Shown piece by piece: positions 1 through 8,190 of a stretch of 33,951 bases of DNA. The first letter of the stretch is position 1. The number at the start of each line of letters is the position of its first letter. The notes under the pieces were generated by a model. It saw only the letters and a list, made by a program, of their open reading frames with translations, had not been told where the DNA came from and made no database searches. Source of the stretch: an uncultured Oscillospiraceae bacterium (lineage in GTDB: Bacteria; Bacillota; Clostridia; Oscillospirales; Oscillospiraceae); the NCBI GenBank assembly GCA_905233785.1, contig CAJOCV010000001.1:1-33951 (forward strand), read 5' to 3'. The translations under genes and the position numbers were made by a program.

Positions 1-2032
1 GGCCGGTAATCACATCCGCGGACGGGCGCTGTGTCGCGATCACCAGGTGCATGCCCGCGGCGCGCCCCATCTGCGCCACGCGGCAAATGCTCTCCTCAAC
101 CTCCTTGGAGGCGACCATCATCAAGTCGGCCAGCTCGTCGATCACGATCACGACCTGGGGCAGCCGCGGTTCCCCCTGCGCCTCACAGTGCCTGTTGTAG
201 TTTTCCAGATCGCGCACGCCCACCTCGGAGAAGAGACGGTAGCGCTTGAGCATCTCCACCACCGACCACTGCAGCGCGCCGGCGGCCTTTTTCGGATCGG
301 TGACGACCGGGACATAGAGGTGCGGGATGCCGTTATAGATGCCGAGCTCGACCATTTTCGGGTCGATCATGATGAGGCGCACCTCGTCGGGTCTCGCCTT
401 ATAGAGAAGCGAGAGGATCAGCGAGTTCATACACACCGACTTGCCCGAGCCCGTGGTGCCCGCGATCAGCATGTGCGGCAGCTTTGCGATGTTGCCCACG
501 ATGCAGTCTCCGCTGATGTCCTTGCCGATGGCAAAGCTCAGGCGGGACTTCGCGCTCTGGAACTTGGCTGAGCCGATGATCTCCCCGAGATACACGGTGC
601 TGACGATCTTGTTCGGCACCTCGATGCCGACGGTGGAGATTTTGTCCGGGATCGGCGCGATACGCACGTTCACCACGCCCAGCGCCAGCGCAAGGTCGCC
701 CGCGAGGTTTGTCACGCGCGAGAGCTTCACGCCCTGCTCCAGCTCGATGTCGTAGCGCGTGACCGTGGGGCCTCGCGTAACGCCGACAATGCCCGCGTTG
801 ATGCCGAAGCTTCGGATCGCGCCTTCGAGGCGCTCGCGGTTCAGAGCGATCTCGTCTCGTGCGTCGATGGCCGCGCCGCCGCCGCTTCTGAGAAGGCTCA
901 GCGGCGGGAAGATGTAGTCCCCCTGCTCCTTTTGCTCGGCGATGGCGGCTTCTACGGCCTTGGCCTCGGCCTCCACATCCGCCTTCCTCGTCTTTTTCTT
1001 CGGCGGGTCGGAGATTTCCGCTGTCGCCGCAACGGTGGCCTTCGGAGCTGTCGGCGTCGGCGTGACGGCCAGCCTGCGGAAGCCTTCTTCCAAATCCGCC
1101 CCGGCGATCTCGGCTGCCTCCTTTTCCTCCGAAGGCTCCACCTGCGCGGCGGGCTCCTCCGCGCTCTTGCGGCGGACGCGGGCGCGGCTCCTGGGCTTCT
1201 CCGGCGCGGTATAGCTGTCCATACCGGGGGCGGAGGGGCCGCTCAAGGTCAAGGGCTCCTCATCCTCCCCCAGGGGGATGTCCACGGTATAGGTCTTGCG
1301 ATCCACGCGCTCGATCCGCTTGGCGGGCTTGCCGACGGGAACGCCCTTTTCATCCAGCAGCTCCGGCACGGTGAACTTCTCCGGCTGGGCGTAGGCCGCG
1401 GGATCGTAAGGTCTGCGTTCGACCTTCATGGCGGTAAACAGCCCCTTAAAGCTGCCGCGCACGGCAAAGATCAGGCTGCCGGCAAAGAGCAGGATCAGAA
1501 GCGGCATCGCGCCGAAAATACTGAAGGCCGCCTCCAAGCCCTTTGCGAGCAGACAGCCGATTACACCGCCCGCGTTCATGTCCTGTCCGAACCAGAAGTA
1601 TTTGCCCACCATGTCGGGAAATTGCAGTCCCTCCACCGGCGTCAGGCCGAGGATCAGCTCAAACACCGCCGAGGCCAGGATCGGAAGCAGCAGGGCGCAG
1701 CTGACGCGGCCGTCTACAGGCCTTCCCCTGTGGGTGAAGAGGATGTAGCTGCAAAGGAGAAAGGCCGGGGGCACCAGCCAGAAGCCATAGCCCACGAGCC
1801 CCTTGAGGAAGTTTGAGAAAAAGGCAATAAATACGCCGTCAGTATTGTAGTGGCTGATGACCATGAACACCGCAAGAAACAGGTACACCACGCCCCAAAC
1901 CTCCCGCCGCACCGGCTGCGGCGCCGGAGGCGGCGGAGAAGCCTGCTTGCCTGGGGTCTTTTTTGCGCTTGCGGACGCCTTCTTCGTGCTTGTGCTTTTC
2001 TTTTTCGTGCTTGTCGTTTTACTTGTTGCCAT
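1..2032 (-). CDS. ftsK: DNA translocase FtsK/SpoIIIE (partial; C-terminus runs off the left edge)
   Basis: Hand translation of the minus strand from ATG at 2032-2030 (MATSKTTSTKKKSTSTKK...). N-terminal hydrophobic segments, then the motor domain with Walker A IAKLPHMLIAGTTGSGKSVCMNSLI and Walker B VVIVIDELADLMM. Absent from the supplied ORF list, probably because no stop lies within the window. Confidence 0.93.
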   Translation of the reverse strand, partial: MATSKTTSTKKKSTSTKKASASAKKTPGKQASPPPPAPQPVRREVWGVVYLFLAVFMVISHYNTDGVFIAFFSNFLKGLVGYGFWLVPPAFLLCSYILFTHRGRPVDGRVSCALLLPILASAVFELILGLTPVEGLQFPDMVGKYFWFGQDMNAGGVIGCLLAKGLEAAFSIFGAMPLLILLFAGSLIFAVRGSFKGLFTAMKVERRPYDPAAYAQPEKFTVPELLDEKGVPVGKPAKRIERVDRKTYTVDIPLGEDEEPLTLSGPSAPGMDSYTAPEKPRSRARVRRKSAEEPAAQVEPSEEKEAAEIAGADLEEGFRRLAVTPTPTAPKATVAATAEISDPPKKKTRKADVEAEAKAVEAAIAEQKEQGDYIFPPLSLLRSGGGAAIDARDEIALNRERLEGAIRSFGINAGIVGVTRGPTVTRYDIELEQGVKLSRVTNLAGDLALALGVVNVRIAPIPDKISTVGIEVPNKIVSTVYLGEIIGSAKFQSAKSRLSFAIGKDISGDCIVGNIAKLPHMLIAGTTGSGKSVCMNSLILSLLYKARPDEVRLIMIDPKMVELGIYNGIPHLYVPVVTDPKKAAGALQWSVVEMLKRYRLFSEVGVRDLENYNRHCEAQGEPRLPQVVIVIDELADLMMVASKEVEESICRVAQMGRAAGMHLVIATQRPSADVITG

Positions 2033-2154
2033 TGTTACGTCCTTACTTGTTATGAGAGAATCGTTCATTAAGGTGTCCCCTTCGCGGACAAATGATAATC
2101 GTCGCGCAGCGACACCATAACGATTCACTATGCACTATTTGCTTTTTCTCCTGC

Positions 2155-2988
2155 TTAGAATATCAAGGTAAGTATCACGCTCAGTACGCCGACGACCCAG
2201 CAGTAATAGGCAAAGCCGCCGAACTTCCCCTTATCGGCGATGTACTTGAGCAGCGAGATGGCCGCGATGCCGGAGACCATGGCCACCGCCATGCCGATCA
2301 TGTAAGCGGGCATGCAGGACCAGTCGATCCCCTCTCGCGCAGCGTCCGCGATACTGAGGAGGTTTGCGCCCAGCACGGCGGGAAGGCTCATCAGAAAAGA
2401 AAACTTCACCGCGAAATCCCGCCTGAGCCCGGTCGCGATACCGGCGGTGATGGTAGTTGCGCTGCGGGAGAGGCCGGGAATGGTGGCCGCGCACTGGCAC
2501 AGGCCGATGATGATCGCGTCCCATACGGACATACCGCCCACGGTCTTTTTCCCCTGCGTCATCTTATCCGACACGAAGAGCATACAGCCGGTGAGCACCA
2601 GCATGACGCCGATGAAGGAATTGTTGTAGTACAGTCCCTCCATCAGCTTCTTGATCGGCAGGATCAGAAAGAGCGGGATCGTGGCCAGGCAGAGCATGAA
2701 AAACAGCCTTGCCGCCGGATAACGGGCGCGCCGTTCCCCTGCGAGGGGGCCGAGGTTCACAAAGCCCAGCACCTCGAAGAACATCGCCACGATGTCCTCC
2801 CAATAGACGATACAGATCGACAGCAGCGTTCCCAGGTGCAGCAGGACGTCAAAGAACAGGTGCCCGTTTTCGCTCGTCGTCATGCCGAAGAGATTGTTGA
2901 GAATAGCCAGGTGCCCCGAGCTGGAGATCGGCAGAAACTCCGCCAGCCCCTGCACCAGTCCGAGAATAATCGCGTTTCCAATGGACAT
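2155..2988 (-). CDS. uppP: Undecaprenyl-diphosphatase (UppP/BacA)
   Basis: MSIGNAIILGLVQGLAEFLPISSSGHLAI with the family motif EFLPISSSGH; multiple TM segments; PGLSRSATTI motif. Start trimmed from the 3030 ORF to the internal Met. Confidence 0.95.
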   Translation of the reverse strand: MSIGNAIILGLVQGLAEFLPISSSGHLAILNNLFGMTTSENGHLFFDVLLHLGTLLSICIVYWEDIVAMFFEVLGFVNLGPLAGERRARYPAARLFFMLCLATIPLFLILPIKKLMEGLYYNNSFIGVMLVLTGCMLFVSDKMTQGKKTVGGMSVWDAIIIGLCQCAATIPGLSRSATTITAGIATGLRRDFAVKFSFLMSLPAVLGANLLSIADAAREGIDWSCMPAYMIGMAVAMVSGIAAISLLKYIADKGKFGGFAYYCWVVGVLSVILTLIF

Positions 2989-3053
2989 ACGCCGATACCC
3001 CCATATTAAACGTAAGTGATAGTTTACCACATTTCTATGATAAAAACAAGGGG

Positions 3054-3103
3054 GATAGAACAGAGTGATCCGTGGTCAGATAGAACAGAGTGATCAGTGG
3101 TCA
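3054..3103. repeat. Two tandem 25-bp units (gatagaacagagtgatcNgtggtca)
   Basis: 3054-3078 gatagaacagagtgatccgtggtca and 3079-3103 gatagaacagagtgatcagtggtca; one mismatch. Confidence 0.85.
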
Positions 3104-3147
3104 GTGGCCAGTGAACAGTAAAGGAAAAACTGATCACTGGCCGCTGA
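3101..3147. repeat. Inverted repeat of the TGGTCAGTGGCCAGTG family at the tepA 3' end
   Basis: cagtggccagtga ... tcactggccgctg pair 12/13 around an A-rich loop. Confidence 0.65.
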
Positions 3148-3760
3148 TTTCCCCATGCAGCCAGTCGAGCGCGTCCGAGAGCGTACCGAGGTCGTCGATG
3201 AGGCCGAGGCGCACCGCGTCCTTCCCGTGGATGACGCTGCCAACGTCGTTTGCAAGCTCGTCTGTTTTGTTCATGAGGCGCAGGTAATCCGAGCGCGTGA
3301 TCCGGGAATGCGCCGTCACGAAGCCCAGGATACGCTCCTGAATGCGGGCGAAATAGGCATAGGTCTGCGGTACGCCGATCACGACGCCATTCACCCGAAC
3401 CGGGTGGATGGTCATCGCCGCCGAGGGCGCTATGAGGCTGCGCTTTGCCGCCACCGCGAGCGGCACGCCGATGGAATGCCCGCCGCCCAGTACCAGTGAG
3501 ACCGTGGGCTTTCGCATCCCGGCGATCACCTCCGCGATGGCAAGCCCCGCCTCCACATCCCCGCCCACGGTATTTAAAAGGATCAAGAGTCCCTTGATCT
3601 CCGGCGTCTCCTCAATGGCGGCCAGCAGCGGCAGAACGTGTTCGTACTTGGTGCTTTTCGTGTCCTCCGGGAGGGTTTGATGTCCCTCGATCTGACCGAT
3701 GATGGTCAGGCAGTGAATTTGCCCAAGCGCCGCCGCGCCCATATTCTTGATTTCATCCAT
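3134..3760 (-). CDS. tepA: ClpP-fold serine protease, translocation-enhancing protein TepA-like
   Basis: ClpP-like core GLLILLNTVGGDVEAGLAIAEVI...LVLGGGHSIGVPLAVAAKRSLIAPSAAMTIHPVR. Proximity to ftsK/spoIIIE matches the known tepA (ymfB)-spoIIIE neighbourhood of Bacillus. Confidence 0.82.
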   Translation of the reverse strand: MDEIKNMGAAALGQIHCLTIIGQIEGHQTLPEDTKSTKYEHVLPLLAAIEETPEIKGLLILLNTVGGDVEAGLAIAEVIAGMRKPTVSLVLGGGHSIGVPLAVAAKRSLIAPSAAMTIHPVRVNGVVIGVPQTYAYFARIQERILGFVTAHSRITRSDYLRLMNKTDELANDVGSVIHGKDAVRLGLIDDLGTLSDALDWLHGEISGQ

Positions 3761-3780
3761 TCCCTTTCACCTCTTCGATC

Positions 3781-3973
3781 GTTTACCACGGCATACGCAT
3801 GAAGAAAGAACCTGTAAACCATGCGTCTTGAGGATGTGAAGAAGCGCTTTCTTCACATCCCCGGCATTTTCCGAGCCTCCGCGGGGCAAATGCCGGAGAG
3901 GGACTTGCGCCGTGCGCGCGTCTTGAACTGCCCTCTCCGCCCACAAGCTCGCTCGACGGGGAGTCAGGCGCAA
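3781..3973. repeat. Palindrome-dense intergenic element (possible structured RNA or repetitive element)
   Basis: Perfect inverted repeats: ACGCATG/CATGCGT (3795-3801/3820-3826), GGATGTGAAGAA/TTCTTCACATCC (3832-3843/3849-3860), CCGGCATTT/AAATGCCGG (3861-3869/3888-3896), CGGAGAGGG/CCCTCTCCG (3894-3902/3931-3939), TTGCGCC/GGCGCAA (3905-3911/3967-3973). Confidence 0.6.
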
Positions 3974-4034
3974 AAAGTCATGTTTTTCAAGCTGTTAACT
4001 CATGCGTTTTCTCTGGATAGTATACACATTTTTA

Positions 4035-4063
4035 TTGCGCCGCAAAACACGATATGATACAAT
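4035..4063 (+). promoter_or_regulatory. Putative sigma-A promoter for the wzz-like gene
   Basis: TTGCGC (4035-4040) - 17 nt - TACAAT (4058-4063); Shine-Dalgarno GGGAGG at about 4089-4094 before ATG 4103. Confidence 0.55.
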
Positions 4064-4102
4064 AGAAAATCGGTATAACAAACATACCGGGAGGCTTTTC
4101 CT

Positions 4103-5533
4103 ATGAATTCGACAGACACCGTCCTTCGTGATGAAATGGAAATTGATCTTGGCGGCCTGCTGTGGTCAGTGCTCTCCAAGTGGCGGACGATTCTGGCCGT
4201 CGCGCTTTTCTTTGCGCTGCTGCTCGGCGGCTTCCGGGCGCTGCGGCTGAACCGTGCTTTCCGCGCGCCCGGCTACGTGGAAAGCGCGCAGGAGCAATAC
4301 AACGACGAGCTTGCCGACTATCAAACGCAAAAACAGCTTTTACAGTCTCTGCTCGATGCAAAGCAGCACGAGCTGCGGGAGGTCGAGCAGTATATCGCAA
4401 ACTCCGCCTTGTACGCAATCGACCCCTACCATGTCTTTACGGCGGAGGCGGTGTATTATATTGAGGCCGAGCCGGACGCGATCGCCGCGCTCAGCGACGC
4501 CTACGCCATCGCTGTTGAGCGCATCGACGTTGCCGCGCTGTTCGCTGAGGCAAGCGGGCATGCGGTGGCGGTAGAAAGTCTGCGTTTGCACCGGGGCGGC
4601 GATGAGGCGCTGTCCTCGGAGGCTTCGGTCTACCTCTCCGTTCTGCCCAGCCTGCTGACAGTCAGCACCGGGGAGGACAGCGCCGTGCTGGAGATATTCG
4701 CCATTGGCGCCGACCCCGCGCAGGCAGCGCTGCTTCTCTCTGCCGCGGAGGATGCGATCGACAGCGCGCAGTCCGATCTCGCGCGTTCGATCCGGCCCCA
4801 CGATATGAAACGCCTCTCCGAGAGCAGCTATGAAAGCTTCTCCCGTGAGCTCGCGCAGTTTCATGTCGATCTGCAGAAGCATTTCATGCTGCTTCTTGCG
4901 GATCTGAAGACCGCAAAGGCGGAAGCCGAGGCGCTGACGGCGCCCGCAAATCCGCTGCCCACACGGCAGGTCATAATCAAGAGCATCGTGAAAAACGCCG
5001 TACTGGGCTTTGTGCTCGGCGCTTTCCTTGCCGCCGCTTCTCTTTCGCTTGTGCTGATCGTCAGAGGGACGCTTCTGCACGCGGACGAGCTCATGCGCCG
5101 CTACCACGCCTGCGTGCTGGGCGTTTGCGGCGCAGGCGCACGCGCAAACCGGCTTGACCGCCGGATCGCAAGGCATCGCGGCATTCCCGCCGCGCTTGAC
5201 GAGGACGCCCAGGTGCGTATGACGGCGGCGAACATCGCCCAGCTTTCCGCCGGGTGCGACAGCATCCTGCTTGCCGGCACCCCGGCAAAGGAGCGCATCG
5301 CCGCGCTGTGTGAGCGTCTCGCGCCGCAGCTTCCGGGCATATCGCTCAAGGCCGCCGGCAACCTCTGCGAAGACCCGGAAAGCGTACTTGCCTTCGGCGG
5401 CTGCGAGGCCGTCATCCTTGTGGAGGAGCTCGGCGCATCCTCCTTCCCTGAGATCGAGCGGGAGCTGCTCAAGGTTTACAAATCGGGCAAAAAGCTGCCC
5501 GGCTTTGTCCTGCTCGGCAACGTGAGGGGATAA
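4103..5533 (+). CDS. Wzz/YveK-like polysaccharide chain-length determinant with a degenerate BY-kinase-like C-terminal domain
   Basis: Two TM segments (TILAVALFFALLLGG and NAVLGFVLGAFLAAASLSLVLIV) flanking a long extracytoplasmic, partly helical region. The C-terminal domain resembles BY-kinase strand order without an intact Walker A. Confidence 0.78.
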   Translation: MNSTDTVLRDEMEIDLGGLLWSVLSKWRTILAVALFFALLLGGFRALRLNRAFRAPGYVESAQEQYNDELADYQTQKQLLQSLLDAKQHELREVEQYIANSALYAIDPYHVFTAEAVYYIEAEPDAIAALSDAYAIAVERIDVAALFAEASGHAVAVESLRLHRGGDEALSSEASVYLSVLPSLLTVSTGEDSAVLEIFAIGADPAQAALLLSAAEDAIDSAQSDLARSIRPHDMKRLSESSYESFSRELAQFHVDLQKHFMLLLADLKTAKAEAEALTAPANPLPTRQVIIKSIVKNAVLGFVLGAFLAAASLSLVLIVRGTLLHADELMRRYHACVLGVCGAGARANRLDRRIARHRGIPAALDEDAQVRMTAANIAQLSAGCDSILLAGTPAKERIAALCERLAPQLPGISLKAAGNLCEDPESVLAFGGCEAVILVEELGASSFPEIERELLKVYKSGKKLPGFVLLGNVRG

Positions 5534-5547
5534 CATTCGTGTGCTTC

Positions 5548-5568
5548 CCCTGTTCTGATTGAACAGGG
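5548..5568. repeat. Perfect 8-bp hairpin downstream of wzz-like gene
   Basis: CCCTGTTC tgatt GAACAGGG. Confidence 0.6.
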
Positions 5569-5574
5569 CTGAAC

Positions 5575-5626
5575 AAAACTCTGGGGGCTGTGAAAAAACT
5601 GCGTTTTTTCACAGCCCCCAGTTTTT
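5575..5626. terminator. Strong intrinsic terminator, probably bidirectional, between convergent wzz-like and wzx
   Basis: 19-bp perfect stem CTGGGGGCTGTGAAAAAAC (5581-5599) tgc GTTTTTTCACAGCCCCCAG (5603-5621), followed by TTTTT on + and preceded by an A-rich tract (T-rich on -). Confidence 0.88.
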
Positions 5627-7194
5627 CATCTCTGTTTTGCGCCGGGCAGCTTCTGTCTGACGTTTTGCAGCACGGCCATCACAAGCCTGTAGAAATATTG
5701 CCATTCCTCGCTCTTGCGGTACAGCGCTGCGATCACGGCGATCGGGATGACAGCGCTGATGACCAGCCCGAGCAGGAGGTTTAAGAGCACATGTGCGCTC
5801 TCCAGTGCGGTGTAAAGCCAGAGGCTTCCCAGCGCGCAGGCCAGAAAAATGAGCAGATACTGAAAGTATTTGCCCCAATACTCTCTGAGCGGACGCCCAA
5901 ACAGGAATTTATACACGATCCAGGGCAGACTGACCGTGGAGACAAGGGTGCTGACCGTGGTGCCGAGAAAGACGCCGGTGACGCCCATGTTCAGCCCCTT
6001 CGCAAAGAGGATCGAGAACACGATGTTGACCGCCCCCTCGGCAAGCGCCAGGTATTTGATATACGGCCGCGGACTGTAAAGCCCCGCAGCGCCGCGAAAG
6101 GCCTCTGTCCCCTGGGTAACAAAGCGGGAATAGTTGTTGAATATGAGGATCACGACGACCGGGGCGGAGAAAACATAGTTCTCTCCCAGCCATACCCCAC
6201 GGATAAAGGGATTGAGCAGCACCAAAAGCGCGGTCGAGGTGTAGGTGCAGATCGCAAAATTGGCAAAGAAGATCTTCTTGTACAGATCATAGGTCTCTTC
6301 CTTGCTTCGTGAGAGGATATAACTGCCGATATTGGCGATGATATAGCTGAATACGTTGTTAAACAGGCTGTTTACGAGGTTGATGATGACGGTATAGCTC
6401 TGGTAGACGGCCACCGCCTCGATCCCGACAAAGAAGGACAGCAGCAGATTGTCCGTGCCGAAAACGAGATAGGTCGAGAGCTTGATGACAAAGAGCGCTC
6501 TGACGTTGTCAGAGATGAGCTTCTTTGTCTCTTCCGATACGCCCCCGCGCAGAGCGTCATCCCGCAGATAGGGAAAGGCCGTGCCTGTATAGCGGTAGAG
6601 GTAGAGGTTGGCTATCAGCGTAAAGACGATCTTGACCGCGAGAGAGAGCAGATACGCCTTCCATACCACGATCAGCAGGATTTTAAGGATGCTGACAAGC
6701 GCGAAGGCGATAATATCCGTGTTTTTGTTGATGTAATCCCGCTGGGAAGCCTGGAGCAGGATTCGGCGATAGGAGGTAAAATACGTCAGTACCGTATCCG
6801 CCAGGAAGAGCAGATACGCAGCTCTGACATAGGACAGAGGCAGCGAGCTTTTGACCAGAACCGGCAGCAGCGGGATCAGCGCCGTGCCCACCAGCGCGAC
6901 GGCAAACCCGATATAGCGGTAGAACCTGCCCAGCAGGAGGATGATCCCCTTGATCTGTCCGCGATCGTCCTCCTCCAACGGCTTATATAGGCTGAAGCCG
7001 ATGGAACCGGCGACGCCCAGCTCCAGCAGGCTGAGCATGGAAATCACGCTGACAAGCAGCCCGTTCAGGCCAAGGATCTCCTGCCCCAGATAAACCGCGA
7101 AGACCTTCCGGTCGATGAAGCCGAACAGCCCTGTTATAATGTAATATAAGACGGAAGCGACGACCGTTTTGGTCGCCAAGGCTTTTCTATTCAC
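5626..7194 (-). CDS. Wzx-type oligosaccharide flippase / polysaccharide biosynthesis protein
   Basis: 522 aa, many TM segments; MNRKALATKTVVASVLYYIITGLFGFIDRKVFAVYLGQEILGLNGLL typical of the MOP-superfamily flippases. Confidence 0.88.
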   Translation of the reverse strand: MNRKALATKTVVASVLYYIITGLFGFIDRKVFAVYLGQEILGLNGLLVSVISMLSLLELGVAGSIGFSLYKPLEEDDRGQIKGIILLLGRFYRYIGFAVALVGTALIPLLPVLVKSSLPLSYVRAAYLLFLADTVLTYFTSYRRILLQASQRDYINKNTDIIAFALVSILKILLIVVWKAYLLSLAVKIVFTLIANLYLYRYTGTAFPYLRDDALRGGVSEETKKLISDNVRALFVIKLSTYLVFGTDNLLLSFFVGIEAVAVYQSYTVIINLVNSLFNNVFSYIIANIGSYILSRSKEETYDLYKKIFFANFAICTYTSTALLVLLNPFIRGVWLGENYVFSAPVVVILIFNNYSRFVTQGTEAFRGAAGLYSPRPYIKYLALAEGAVNIVFSILFAKGLNMGVTGVFLGTTVSTLVSTVSLPWIVYKFLFGRPLREYWGKYFQYLLIFLACALGSLWLYTALESAHVLLNLLLGLVISAVIPIAVIAALYRKSEEWQYFYRLVMAVLQNVRQKLPGAKQR

Positions 7195-7212
7195 GCGAGC
7201 ATGTCTCCGAAA

Positions 7213-8190
7213 TCATCCTCTGCCATACAGCAGCTTTTTTACGATCTGTTTCACATACACAAAGCGGTATTTTCCCTTCACGCCGGGCTTGAGCTTTCCC
7301 CACAGCGGCGAAGCCTTGAGCTTTTCCTCCGCGAAGGCTCTCGTCTTTGGCAGGCGGTTGTCGACGGAAAAGCTGTACACCGCGAGCAGGCGCCACAGGA
7401 TCGCTTCCGCGTAGAGCTCCTCCGGCACCAGTTCCCGATAGGCTTCCAGGATCCCCAGCTCGGCGCTGTAAAAGCGCAGCATCCGGCTGTCCGTTTTCTC
7501 GTTGACCACGAGAGAGGTGATCGAGTTTGCATTCCGGCGGTAGTATAGCAGCGGCTGATCCAGAAACGCAAAGCGGCAGCCGCCGCCGCGCAGCAGGCGC
7601 AGCCAGAACTCCAAATCCTCGATGGCATAGCGTTCATCGTAGAGCCCGAAGCGGTCAAACACCGCCTTGCGCAGAAAGGCGCAGGGAGCGGACAGCTCAT
7701 TGCTGCGGAAAATCCGCTCCGCCAGTGTGGCGAGCTCCAGATCGGGCGCGGTCGGATAGATTTTACTCTCCCCCACGATGCCGATGTGCTGATCCTCGCT
7801 CACGAGATAGCCGTTTGAAAAAACAACATCTGTCTCCTCATGCGCCTGCATAAAGGCGACGAAGCTGCTGATCGCGTTGTCGGCCAGAAAGTCGTCGCTC
7901 GCGAGGAGCTTGATATACTCCCCTCCCGCCTGGCGAAGCATCTGGTTGAGATTCTTCGTCACGCCGAGATTGCTCTCGTTTTTCCGGATGCTGACACGCC
8001 CGAAGCGCTCCCGCAATGCTGTCTCATAGCCCAGCAGCCGCTCATAGGAGCCGTCGCTCGAGCAGTCGTCACAGATGAAGATTTCAAGCCTCGGATAGTC
8101 CTGCCGCAGAATGCTCTGCATACAGTCGTCCAGAAAGGCCGTGTGGTTATAGCAGGGTATGATAAGGGAAACAAGCGGATATTCTTTCAT
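7213..8190 (-). CDS. Glycosyltransferase family 2
   Basis: MKEYPLVSLIIPCYNHTAFLDDCMQSILRQDYPRLEIFICDDCSSDGS; GT-A nucleotide-binding motif. Confidence 0.92.
   Translation of the reverse strand: MKEYPLVSLIIPCYNHTAFLDDCMQSILRQDYPRLEIFICDDCSSDGSYERLLGYETALRERFGRVSIRKNESNLGVTKNLNQMLRQAGGEYIKLLASDDFLADNAISSFVAFMQAHEETDVVFSNGYLVSEDQHIGIVGESKIYPTAPDLELATLAERIFRSNELSAPCAFLRKAVFDRFGLYDERYAIEDLEFWLRLLRGGGCRFAFLDQPLLYYRRNANSITSLVVNEKTDSRMLRFYSAELGILEAYRELVPEELYAEAILWRLLAVYSFSVDNRLPKTRAFAEEKLKASPLWGKLKPGVKGKYRFVYVKQIVKKLLYGRG

Noticed and set aside
3767-3973. 68-aa minus-strand ORF as a small protein gene
   Set aside because: Covers the palindromic intergenic element; no convincing ribosome-binding site or hydrophobic/domain signature. 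More likely a structural or repetitive sequence.
4340-5536. 398-aa minus-strand ORF
   Set aside because: Antisense to the wzz-like gene, which has clear TM topology and ribosome-binding site; shadow ORF.
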